Notes under the pieces: model-generated
Told to the model about the DNA's origin: nothing
The model's database searches: none
Seen by the model: the letters and a program-made list of their open reading frames with translations, nothing else
In this document: positions 56,739 through 64,000 of the stretch, piece by piece
Layout: every line of letters begins with the position of its first letter
How positions within the stretch are numbered: the first letter of the stretch is position 1
Position numbers and translations under genes: made by a program
Origin: DASQHY01 sp035602605
Lineage (GTDB): Bacteria > Acidobacteriota > Terriglobia > Acidiferrales > UBA7541
Assembly (NCBI GenBank): GCA_035602605.1
Contig: DATNLZ010000069.1
Location: forward strand, 153,408-217,407
DNA length: 64,000 bases
Reading direction: 5' to 3'

Positions 56739-56836
56739 CGCTATGACGTCACTATCTTTGCGGCTCCGATCGTATCCTTAAAGAGCCCCCAGGAAAGGTC
56801 TGCGGCAGCGAAAGCGAACATCTTGCAGCTTGAAAG

Positions 56837-56866
56837 TTGCATCCAACCAAGCCGTAGACCTAGAAA
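56837..56866 (+). promoter_or_regulatory. Candidate promoter for the second VWA gene
   Basis: TTGCAT (56837-56842), an 18-bp spacer and TAGAAA (56861-56866), 12 nt before ATG 56879. The leader would be very short. Confidence 0.35.
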
Positions 56867-56878
56867 GGCAATTATACA

Positions 56879-57868
56879 ATGCGCCTTCGAAAATGTGTCT
56901 TGATGCTTTTCACCATGATATTGGCTATTGCCTTGGTTCTCCCGTGGAATTCCGGTGCGCAGTCAAACCAACCACCACAAAAAGCTTCGGGACAAGGAGA
57001 CCCTCAACAGCCCATCCGTGTAGAAGTCTCACTGGTGAACCTATTCGCGACGGTACGGGACCACAGCAAAAAGATCGTCCCCAATCTGAGCAAAGAAGAG
57101 TTTCGCATCATGGAGGATGGCGTTGAACAAAAAATCGCTGCCTTCTCCCATGAAGCTGCGCTGCCGGTTACGTTGGCTCTTTTGATCGACACCAGCGGCA
57201 GCGAGGAGGCCCTGCTTGGCGCTGAGCAGGAAGCTGCCTCCCGATTTCTTGGCCGCGTTCTTCGCAAGGGCGATCTGGCCATGGTCATGAGTTTCGATCT
57301 CGATGTCGACCTTCTTGCGGATTTTACCGATAATCGCTCCACGCTCGACCGCGCCATCCATCGCGCCAAGATCAATACCGGAGGTGGCGGTCATCAGGGT
57401 CCGATCGCACAACGTGGTCCGATAGGAACCAATCTCTATGACGCCGTTTATCTAGCCTGCCACGAGAAGCTCGTCGAGGAAGCCGGGCGTAAGGCCCTAG
57501 TGATTCTAACCGACGCTGAAGATAATGGCAGCAAACTACGTCTGGAAGAAGCCATCGAAGCCGCGCAACGAACCGACTCCGTCATCCACGTCCTGCTCAT
57601 CGGAGATCGCTGGCACTACGGTACCAACCCAGGTGTGGCCAACAAAATGGCAAATGAAACCGGCGGTCGGATGATCGAGGTCAGCAGCGAGAAAAAGCTC
57701 GAACAGGCGTTTGACGAAATTTCGCAAGAGCTGCGCAGTCAGTACACCCTGGGGTACTACCCTTCAAACAGAGCGCACGATGGCGCCTTCCGCAAAGTTA
57801 AGGTAGAAACCCCGGGCAAAGAGTTTAAAGTTTTGACCCGCCGCGGCTACTACGCACCGAAAAACTGA
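56879..57868 (+). CDS. Secreted VWA-domain protein, Acidobacteria type (second of three)
   Basis: 329 aa. Signal peptide (VLMLFTMILAIALVLPWNSG), then the family beta segment (VEVSLVNLFATVRDHSKKIV, NLSKEEFRIMEDG) and a VWA domain with an intact MIDAS (LLIDTSGSEE) and LVILTDAEDNGS. The C-terminal QELRSQYTLGYYPSN...RRGYYAPKN closes the family pattern. It is presumably exported and binds divalent metal and a protein partner, both unknown. It is convergent with the third copy, with 25 nt between their stops. Confidence 0.88.
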   Translation: MRLRKCVLMLFTMILAIALVLPWNSGAQSNQPPQKASGQGDPQQPIRVEVSLVNLFATVRDHSKKIVPNLSKEEFRIMEDGVEQKIAAFSHEAALPVTLALLIDTSGSEEALLGAEQEAASRFLGRVLRKGDLAMVMSFDLDVDLLADFTDNRSTLDRAIHRAKINTGGGGHQGPIAQRGPIGTNLYDAVYLACHEKLVEEAGRKALVILTDAEDNGSKLRLEEAIEAAQRTDSVIHVLLIGDRWHYGTNPGVANKMANETGGRMIEVSSEKKLEQAFDEISQELRSQYTLGYYPSNRAHDGAFRKVKVETPGKEFKVLTRRGYYAPKN

Positions 57869-57893
57869 CCGCAGCTGCAAGCGCGCGCCTGCT

Positions 57894-58967
57894 TCAGTTC
57901 CCCGTGGGTTTTGGCGCCGCAGTACGCGCGTAGTAGCCATGACGCGCGTGAACCTGTACACCTTTGGTGCGAATCACGTCGATCCGAACCTTGTGGTACT
58001 TCCCATTAGCTTCGTAGTTCGTGGGATTGTACGCCAGCGAATACTGGCTCCGGAGCTCGTCGCCGATATCCTGGAACGACTGGTCGAGATCGTAGACGCG
58101 GTACGGAAAGAACGCTCGCCCTCCGGTTTCCTCGGCCAGGTCCGCAAGAATTTTGTCACCCTCGGTCTTGTGGAATTTCCGATCGGCTCGCTTCGCGGGA
58201 TCCTCGTCCTCATTCGTCGTCACCCACTGCGTGCTCGTACTGATTGTGTAAATGACCACTGATGCTCGCTGCGCCATCTCAATGGCTTGGCTGCGGCTGT
58301 GCGACGACAGATTGTCCTCGCCGTCACTGATAAGGATCATGACCCGCCGTACCACATCAGGGTTATCGCCTTCAGGACGCGGTGGATGACTGAGCTGACC
58401 GGCACAAGCGGCGAAAATAGCATCGTAGACAGCCGTGCCGCCTCCAGCTCGCTGACGATAAATCTGGTCCCGCAATTTACCGGGATCATCGGTGTAGTCC
58501 TGGACTACGCTGGGCTCGTCGTCGAAAGTCATTAGAAAAGCCTGGTCCTTGCCGCGGCGTATCACATTAAAGAGAAACTCCGTGGCCGCCTCCTTTTCAA
58601 ACTGCAGCCGATCGCGAATGCTGTTTGACGTGTCCATCAAAACGCCGATGCGCAGCGGCAGGTCGGTTTGACGGCTGAAGTAGCGAATCTGCTGCGGATG
58701 GCCATCGTCGATCACTCGGAAATCGTCTTTGGTCAGGTCTGTGACCAGCTTATTTCTGCGGTTGAGCACGGTGAACAGAACGTCGACGAGATTTACGTTG
58801 ACGCGAACTGTGCCCTGCTCGCCGATCTTTACCGCCGGCTCTTGTTCCTTTTGTGCCGGCGCGGGCCCCTGTCCCGGCGGAGAGGGTTGACTTTGCTGTG
58901 CCTGATTTGCAGCCCAGGGCAACAACAGCGCCAAGACAAACAGCGCGGTACTAAAGGTTTGTTTCAT
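57894..58967 (-). CDS. Secreted VWA-domain protein, Acidobacteria type (third of three)
   Basis: 357 aa. Signal peptide (ALFVLALLLPWAANQAQQ), a Pro/Gln spacer, a beta segment (VNVNLVDVLFTVLNRRNKLV) and a VWA domain with an intact MIDAS (VLMDTSNSIRD) and ILISDGEDNLSS. The ending DELRSQYSLAYNPTN...RHGYYAR is as in the other two copies. No SD precedes ATG 58967, while a near-consensus promoter ends seven bases before it, so a leaderless mRNA is predicted. Confidence 0.88.
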   Translation of the reverse strand: MKQTFSTALFVLALLLPWAANQAQQSQPSPPGQGPAPAQKEQEPAVKIGEQGTVRVNVNLVDVLFTVLNRRNKLVTDLTKDDFRVIDDGHPQQIRYFSRQTDLPLRIGVLMDTSNSIRDRLQFEKEAATEFLFNVIRRGKDQAFLMTFDDEPSVVQDYTDDPGKLRDQIYRQRAGGGTAVYDAIFAACAGQLSHPPRPEGDNPDVVRRVMILISDGEDNLSSHSRSQAIEMAQRASVVIYTISTSTQWVTTNEDEDPAKRADRKFHKTEGDKILADLAEETGGRAFFPYRVYDLDQSFQDIGDELRSQYSLAYNPTNYEANGKYHKVRIDVIRTKGVQVHARHGYYARTAAPKPTGN

Positions 58968-58974
58968 CGTTTCG

Positions 58975-59004
58975 ATTATAGGTAGAGCCGCAGCACAGCG
59001 TCAA
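58975..59004 (-). promoter_or_regulatory. Near-consensus promoter inside the 3' end of rluD
   Basis: On the minus strand TTGACG (59004-58999), an 18-bp spacer and TATAAT (58980-58975). The -10 contains the rluD stop codon and ends seven bases before the VWA ATG. Confidence 0.6.
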
Positions 59005-59971
59005 TCTGTGCACTATCGCGAGGCTGCGATTCCGCAAGTTTCTCCAGAAAATGGCGCAACTCTTCAGGCAGGGGCGCCCGTGCCACCACCCACTTGCCGC
59101 TCGATGGCTGTGTAAATCCGATGCGCGCTGCGTGCAAGAAGTTGCGTTCAAGTGGCGGCAGCACTTGGTTCCCGGCGTGTACATGCTTTGGTGCTCCGTA
59201 TAAACTATCGCCAACAACTGGGTGGCGCAGCGCGGAAAAATGCACGCGTATCTGATGCGTGCGGCCGGTATGCAAATCCACTTCCACCAGGGTAAAGCGA
59301 TCGATGCGCGCGAGCACCCGCCAATCGGTCCTCGCATCTCGCGCCTGCGAGAGCGCTCCCTGGCGCCGTGCAGTCATCCGTGTGCGACGCCGAGGATCCC
59401 GCGCAATGGCCAATTCAATCCTGCCCGCATCCTGCTCGAGCTTCCCGTGCACCAACGCGATATAACGCTTTTCGATCTTCCTCGCGCGAAACTGATCGGC
59501 AAGTTTTCGATGCGCAGCATCATTACGCGCCACAATGAGGGTGCCGGAGGTGCCGCGGTCCAGTCGGTGAACGATTCCTGGACGCAGATCGCCGCCGGTC
59601 GTGGAGAGTTGCGCTCGGTAATGAAGCAAGGCATTAACGAGGGTACCGCGAGCCTGCCCCGCGCCGGCATGCACGACCATCCCCGCGGGTTTGTTCACCA
59701 CTATGATATCTTCGTCCTCATAGAGAATATGCAGCGGGATATTCTCCGGCGAGGCCGCCAGCGGTGGCCGCGCGGTGATCTGCACTTCAATTTTTTCACC
59801 CTCGCGAACGTGATGCGAGCGCTTGGTTGCCTCGCCGTCGACAAGCAGCGAGCCCTCAGCAATTAACTCCTGCAGCCGCGTGCGGCTGATCTCCGGAAAA
59901 CGCCCGGCAACGTACCGGTCGAGGCGCTCCCCGGAATCTTCTTTGGCCACGACAAAAGTCTCTTTGGTCAC
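58976..59971 (-). CDS. rluD: RluD-type 23S rRNA pseudouridine synthase
   Basis: 331 aa. The N-terminal S4 RNA-binding domain (RLDRYVAGRFPEISRTRLQ) is followed by the RluA/RluD catalytic domain. Its active Asp lies in HRLDRGTSGTLI near residue 140; YEDEDIIVVNKPAGMVVH and HTGRTHQIRVH are further family marks. It modifies uridines in 23S rRNA, with the exact site inferred from homologues. It follows lgt on the same strand after 152 nt. Confidence 0.93.
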   Translation of the reverse strand: MTKETFVVAKEDSGERLDRYVAGRFPEISRTRLQELIAEGSLLVDGEATKRSHHVREGEKIEVQITARPPLAASPENIPLHILYEDEDIIVVNKPAGMVVHAGAGQARGTLVNALLHYRAQLSTTGGDLRPGIVHRLDRGTSGTLIVARNDAAHRKLADQFRARKIEKRYIALVHGKLEQDAGRIELAIARDPRRRTRMTARRQGALSQARDARTDWRVLARIDRFTLVEVDLHTGRTHQIRVHFSALRHPVVGDSLYGAPKHVHAGNQVLPPLERNFLHAARIGFTQPSSGKWVVARAPLPEELRHFLEKLAESQPRDSAQIDAVLRLYL

Positions 59972-60123
59972 GCTAAATTCTTCTTCTGCCCCCGCCGAGT
60001 GCTCTGAAGTGCCGCAAATGCTTCCGGTGGTACACTTTGCAAAACGCTGCGTGGTTCAGCCAAGCCCGGTTAACGTTTCGTCTGCGCCAACTCTTTGGAC
60101 CTAAGACCAACTCAGCTCTTCCA

Positions 60124-60933
60124 CTAGAGCAGCTTACTGGGCACTTCAGTCAACTTTTTTCTGGGACCAAACTGAGCGAATATCCAAAATCCGACCCCGA
60201 TCAGAAACAGGCTGGCTACTTGCATAAGCGAAAAGGCGCCCCCGGCGAGGAGTGTGCGGTCTGGATCGCCACGAAAGAATTCGATGATTCCACGGACCAC
60301 CCCGTAGAGAATCGCGTACGCTGCGAAGACCTCGCCGGCGAATCGCTGGTGTTTCGCAAGCCGCACCAGGAAAACAAAGATGAGAAAATCGCAGCCGGAC
60401 TCGTAAAGTTGGGCTGGATGCAGTGGAATTCCGAGGGGCGTTCCCGCAATTTGGAAGGCGATCGGATTTGTGAAGGTCACTCCCCACGGAACGCCTGTCG
60501 GCTTGCCGTAGCAGCAACCCGCTGCGAAGCACCCCAGCCGTCCGATGGCTTGGCCGAGCGCAGTCCCTGGAGCGAACAGATCTAGAACTAATTTACGATT
60601 CAGCTTATATGACCAGGCACCTAAGGTTAGCGCCAGCGTACCGCCGGCTAACGAGCCATAAAACGTGCCACCCGTGAGCAGCGTCCTGACGCTGAAGATT
60701 TCGCCGAAATGTCGTGAGTAATGCTGCCATTCGGCAAGGATGAGCCACAGTTTTGCTCCCACAAGCGCGGCGAGAATTCCGTACACACCTAGATTCCAAA
60801 TTCGGTCGGGATCGAGACCCAAGGCAGCGGCGCGCTTTCGCGCTAGCAAGAGTCCTAGCAGGACGCCTACAGCAACCAGAACTCCATAGGCATACAGTTT
60901 GAATGAGCCCCACGCAAAAAGCACCGGATACAT
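60124..60933 (-). CDS. lgt: Prolipoprotein diacylglyceryl transferase
   Basis: 269 aa with about seven membrane helices. The signature region GQAIGRLGCFAAGCCYGKPT holds the conserved Arg and Gly of the Lgt motif, in the Cys-rich version found outside proteobacteria. HPAQLYES is also conserved. It transfers diacylglycerol from phosphatidylglycerol to the lipobox Cys, the first step of lipoprotein maturation. It lies 24 nt after lspA, which encodes the next enzyme in the pathway. Confidence 0.94.
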   Translation of the reverse strand: MYPVLFAWGSFKLYAYGVLVAVGVLLGLLLARKRAAALGLDPDRIWNLGVYGILAALVGAKLWLILAEWQHYSRHFGEIFSVRTLLTGGTFYGSLAGGTLALTLGAWSYKLNRKLVLDLFAPGTALGQAIGRLGCFAAGCCYGKPTGVPWGVTFTNPIAFQIAGTPLGIPLHPAQLYESGCDFLIFVFLVRLAKHQRFAGEVFAAYAILYGVVRGIIEFFRGDPDRTLLAGGAFSLMQVASLFLIGVGFWIFAQFGPRKKLTEVPSKLL

Positions 60934-60957
60934 GACAAAAGTTTCTAAAACCCCAAT

Positions 60958-61470
60958 TCAAATTTCTTTTGAGCCTGGCTCGCCCGCCACTTGCCGCGTG
61001 CCAATCAAAAGATCGAGCGCAACGAAGATAGCCCCAATGGTGATGGCCGAGTCGGCTATGTTGAATGCCGGCCAATGATACGAGCCTAGTATGACTTCAA
61101 AAAAATCGGTTACGGCGCCATGCAGCAACCGATCCGTCAGATTGCCCGTGGCGCCACCAAGAATCAAAGCGAGCCCGGCTTGACTTAATTTTGCTCCAGC
61201 TTGTCCGGCAATCAGCATCCACGATAGCACCCCCACCACTGCGATTGAGCCCAGAATCAGGGACAGTGTCAACCACTTCGAGGGTGAGTCTGAAAAAATC
61301 CCGAAAGCGATGCCGGGATTTCGAGCGTGCACGATATAAATAAGATTACTAATTACCGAGCGGCGATAACCTTCCGGTGTAAATATCTCGATAACGGCCT
61401 TGGTCGCGCGATCAGCCGCCACCACAGCGAGTGAAAGCCAGACCCATCGTATGCGGGTGGTATAAGCCAT
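60958..61470 (-). CDS. lspA: Lipoprotein signal peptidase
   Basis: 170 aa with four membrane helices. The catalytic aspartates are in GNLTDRLLHGAVTDF and FNIADSAITIG. It removes the signal peptide from diacylglyceryl-modified prolipoproteins. It is the first gene of the lspA-lgt pair on the minus strand and divergent from the TonB-like gene. No SD is evident. Confidence 0.95.
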   Translation of the reverse strand: MAYTTRIRWVWLSLAVVAADRATKAVIEIFTPEGYRRSVISNLIYIVHARNPGIAFGIFSDSPSKWLTLSLILGSIAVVGVLSWMLIAGQAGAKLSQAGLALILGGATGNLTDRLLHGAVTDFFEVILGSYHWPAFNIADSAITIGAIFVALDLLIGTRQVAGEPGSKEI

Positions 61471-61592
61471 CGGCGGTATCTAGTCAGGGGCTACCAGAAA
61501 CGGACCAGGGTTTGTGGCGCGGTTGATCCGGCGTCATTCAATTGCAATCCTAACACGAGTAAGAAACATTGCGCAGTCACCGATGCCTCGTG

Positions 61593-61601
61593 TGTTAGAA
61601 T
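61593..61601 (+). promoter_or_regulatory. Extended -10 promoter for the TonB-like gene
   Basis: TGT-TAGAAT (61593-61601) has the TGn extension and no good -35. The leader to ATG 61698 would be about 90 nt. Confidence 0.35.
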
Positions 61602-61697
61602 TCCAGATGTAGGGTTGCCGACCCGGTCAGACAACCTTATCCGAAGGATTGAATCTAACCTTGGAGCAGCCGCGTCTAACAATGATGGGTAAGCCAG

Positions 61698-62969
61698 ATG
61701 CAGGAAAATCATTCTAATCCGAATCCGGCGCTGACGCCTGAACAGGGGCCTATGGGAAATTCCCAGGAGTCCGGCCGCGCGCGAACCATACCTACGGGGA
61801 GACGCGCCCCTACTGGTCGAATGCCGCAATTTGCGGTCAGTCGAGAACGGATCTCCAATGGGTTTTGGTCAAATCTTCGAGATTTTTTGACGGAGCGATC
61901 TGTAAGAATGCCTGCAGGTAAGGTTCCTGCACCATTCACGCCGGCGCAATACCGACCCGGCTTAATGGAAAACCTGAAAGAGATTTTGCACTCGACGCCG
62001 CGCATTGCTGTTCCTGCGGGAGTCACCCCTCTGGATGAAAAGTGGAAACCGGAATTTCCGAGTTTCTGGCAGAACGTTCGCGACATGATTTCCCCGCCGA
62101 AGTTGCCGCCTCTGAGGGTGACGAGCAAGCCTGTCAGAGTCAAAGAAATCTGGAGCAAGGACAACAATTTTTGGTGGACGCAAGCGGTCGGTCTGGCGAT
62201 CAACGTAGGAATCGTTGCGTTGCTCACCGTCCCACTCGTGCAGCACTTCTTCCCGAATAAAACGCAGGCCAGCCCTAAATTAAGTGTGGAGCCGATTGAT
62301 ATATCGCCGTACATCGCCAAGCTTCCCGCAGGGAAAGATAAGGCCGGCGGTGGTGGCGGCGGAGGCGAACGCCAGCAGGCCCCCCCTACCCGCGGCAAGG
62401 CGCCAAAGTTTGCTTGGACGCAGCTCACACCCCCGGTCGTAAAACTCCATAATCTAAATCCGAAACTTGCGGCCGACCCGACTCTTCTAGGTCCTCCAGA
62501 TCTCAAAGTGCAGAGCCCCAATTTGCCGAACTTCGGCGATCCGCTGGCGAAGGTGGTCAACGACTCCGCCGGACCAGGCGGAGGCGCGGGAATCGGTACA
62601 GGTTGCTGCGGCGGCATTGGGAGCGGCGACGGCGGAGGACTCGGGCCCGGCTCTGGGGGCGGCACTGGCGGCGGCGTGTTTCGCGCAGGTACGGGCGGCG
62701 TTGGAACGCCGATCTGCGTCTATTGCCCCGATCCTGTGTACTCGGAAGAGGCGCGCAAAGCGAAGTATCAGGGCACCGTTGTCTTGAATGTGGTAGTAAC
62801 CAGCGACGGACGAGCTACCAATATCAGCGTAATCAAGGGGCCTGGCCTCGGCCTCGAAGAAAAGGCGATGGAAGCCGTGCGCGGCTGGAAATTCAAGCCG
62901 GCCGTGGGCCCCAACGGAAAACCCGTCAACGTGATTGTACCGATCGAAGTGACGTTCCGATTGTTCTAG
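61698..62969 (+). CDS. TonB-family protein with CxYCPDP motif
   Basis: 423 aa. A cytoplasmic N-terminus of ~150 residues precedes one membrane helix (TQAVGLAINVGIVALLTVPL). A long Gly/Pro-rich periplasmic linker follows (~215-335, with a GTGCCGGIG patch), then a C-terminal TonB domain starting ICVYCPDPVYSEEARKAK and continuing GTVVLNVVVTSDGRATNISV to VTFRLF. It probably links inner-membrane energy to an outer-membrane receptor or acts as a structural spanner. The C-x2-C before the domain is unusual for classical TonB. A partial paralogue follows in the same direction. Confidence 0.88.
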   Translation: MQENHSNPNPALTPEQGPMGNSQESGRARTIPTGRRAPTGRMPQFAVSRERISNGFWSNLRDFLTERSVRMPAGKVPAPFTPAQYRPGLMENLKEILHSTPRIAVPAGVTPLDEKWKPEFPSFWQNVRDMISPPKLPPLRVTSKPVRVKEIWSKDNNFWWTQAVGLAINVGIVALLTVPLVQHFFPNKTQASPKLSVEPIDISPYIAKLPAGKDKAGGGGGGGERQQAPPTRGKAPKFAWTQLTPPVVKLHNLNPKLAADPTLLGPPDLKVQSPNLPNFGDPLAKVVNDSAGPGGGAGIGTGCCGGIGSGDGGGLGPGSGGGTGGGVFRAGTGGVGTPICVYCPDPVYSEEARKAKYQGTVVLNVVVTSDGRATNISVIKGPGLGLEEKAMEAVRGWKFKPAVGPNGKPVNVIVPIEVTFRLF

Positions 62970-63153
62970 ACCACATTTTTCCCTACCGTGCGCTTTGGCG
63001 TTCCAGTCGTCGTAGCTGTCTGTTTGTTATTTCACGTTTTTATTTTGTGAAGCAGGCAACTCCAACGGCACCTTCGTCTTCTCACTGAGGAATTGCGTTC
63101 GCCTCGTTCGCGGCTACTCATTGTTTTGAAAAGGCGAGCGTCGAGGAGATGCC

Positions 63154-64000
63154 ATGCAATCCCACCTCGGCCCCCCGTTCTCCTTTAGTCCGTTCCCCAG
63201 CCAACCCGACACCTGGCACCGCCGCTTGGCGGAAAACATTGCGCAGTTATTTGTGAGCGCCAGACTTTTTCGCTCTTCTGCAAACGGCACACTGCTTCAC
63301 ACACTCGAGATGCCGGACCGCCGGTGGAACTTCGGCCGTGCGCAGGGTTGCTCTCTCGCCGCTCACATAGCTGTGGTGGCGGCGGTTGCACTGTCGGTGC
63401 ATCACATCGCGCAGCATCCCGAGGATATTCCTAAAGGGATTAGGCATATCTTCTATCCAGCTAATGTCGATGGTCAGAAGTTGAAGCCTGCGGCAAAGCC
63501 GTCGGAAGGCCAGGGGAGCGGAGGTCATTACGATTCTCTTCCCGTCACGAAGGGCCACCTTGCGTTTCGCTCGGTGATACCGATCATTCCGCCCCGGCCA
63601 CCACAGAACGAGAACCCTCTATTGCCCCAGGTTTCTACGGTGCTCGATCCTTTGCATCCGTCGAGTGAATTGCATGTTCAGAATCTAGGACTTCCTTGGA
63701 TGCCAAACGAAAATGATTCGCAAGGTCCAGGTGGGGCGGAAGGCTACGGCAAAGCGCGCGGCCATTCGATGGGGGACTCCGGAGAGGATGGACCCGGTGG
63801 AACGGAGTACACGGGAACTTACGCGCCGGGTACGACCTATCCGCAATGTCTCTACTGTCCGGATCCGAGCTTTTCTGAAGAGGCTCGCAGCGCCAAGCTG
63901 CAAGGCATCGTGACATTGCAACTGCTGGTCAAGCCCGACGGCCGCGTCACAAACGCGCGCGTGACGCGAGGGCTGGGGTTGGGGTTGGGGTTGGGGTTGG
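63154..64000 (+). CDS. TonB-family protein with CxYCPDP motif, 3' truncated by window
   Basis: The frame runs open from ATG 63154 to the window end (282 codons, no stop). GAGGAG ends five bases before the ATG. A membrane helix (LAAHIAVVAAVALSV) at ~80 is followed by a Pro-rich and then Gly-rich periplasmic part. The TonB domain begins QCLYCPDPSFSEEARSAK and continues GIVTLQLLVKPDGRV, aligning with the preceding gene. The last residues read GLGLGLGLGL, encoded by the TTGGGG repeat; the preceding protein has only GPGLGLEEK at that point. Confidence 0.85.
   Translation, partial: MQSHLGPPFSFSPFPSQPDTWHRRLAENIAQLFVSARLFRSSANGTLLHTLEMPDRRWNFGRAQGCSLAAHIAVVAAVALSVHHIAQHPEDIPKGIRHIFYPANVDGQKLKPAAKPSEGQGSGGHYDSLPVTKGHLAFRSVIPIIPPRPPQNENPLLPQVSTVLDPLHPSSELHVQNLGLPWMPNENDSQGPGGAEGYGKARGHSMGDSGEDGPGGTEYTGTYAPGTTYPQCLYCPDPSFSEEARSAKLQGIVTLQLLVKPDGRVTNARVTRGLGLGLGLGL
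63974..64000 (+). repeat. TTGGGG simple repeat at the window edge
   Basis: About 4.5 tandem copies of a 6-bp unit (TGGGGT) run to the last base. The repeat is in frame and encodes Leu-Gly dipeptides. It has four or more G4 runs, so it could form a G-quadruplex. Confidence 0.85.

Noticed and set aside
63974..64000. TTGGGG repeat read as a telomere
   Set aside because: It is inside an open reading frame of a bacterial gene, and only ~4.5 copies are visible. A ciliate-like telomere is not supported.

Overview
The window looks like a chromosomal segment of an Acidobacteriota bacterium of the Terriglobia/Koribacter type. This is inferred from content, not from a search. The pointers are three secreted VWA proteins of the kind expanded in Acidobacteria, several TonB-like proteins with Gly-rich linkers and a CxYCPDP motif, lipid A genes (lpxA, lpxI, fabZ) showing a Gram-negative envelope, a tig-clpP-clpX-lon-rho block, and fairly high GC with frequent TTG and GTG starts. 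I see no phage, insertion sequence or CRISPR array. Nearly everything is core or lineage-specific chromosomal DNA.

Layout. 1-3.2 kb: the 3' end of hemD, a GAF-ANTAR RNA-binding regulator, tRNA-Leu(UAG), a two-gene small-protein operon on the minus strand, and a Rieske oxygenase. 3.3-10.6 kb (+): tig, clpP, clpX, lon and rho, the protein quality-control block, behind a clear sigma70 promoter. 10.7-20.6 kb (-): hisS, aspS, mutL, fabI, cmk and a secreted DUF885 protein, plus the Fe-S carrier ATPase gene mrp. 20.9-26.8 kb (+): two tandem paralogous giant proteins (982 and 921 aa) with a degenerate PilZ-like C-terminus, followed by secA and an outer-membrane beta-barrel gene. 30.7-39.7 kb (-): an AMMECR1 gene and pgsA, then a long run fabZ-lpxA-lpxI-Gfo/Idh-TonB-like-miaA-hflX. 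39.8-46.2 kb: three peptidases and an orphan sigma54 activator. 47-50.5 kb (-): an ABC exporter operon with a TPR protein and a FecR-like gene. 50.8-55.2 kb: two membrane or secreted proteins and a UvrD-like helicase-nuclease with an Fe-S cysteine set. 55.3-59 kb: a self-contained unit for a 14-residue Lys-rich peptide and three VWA proteins. 59-61.5 kb (-): rluD, lgt and lspA. 61.7-64 kb (+): two TonB-like proteins, the second cut by the window end inside a TTGGGG repeat.

The most interesting items are: the tandem PilZ-like giant proteins, whose first promoter is bracketed by three ACCGGT boxes; the complete promoter-SD-micro-ORF-hairpin unit at 55.26-55.45 kb; four exact-period 15-residue repeats in the cytoplasmic part of a TonB-like protein; and a group of genes whose -10 box lies 6-7 nt before the start codon, which predicts leaderless mRNAs. 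All promoter calls are by eye and unproven.
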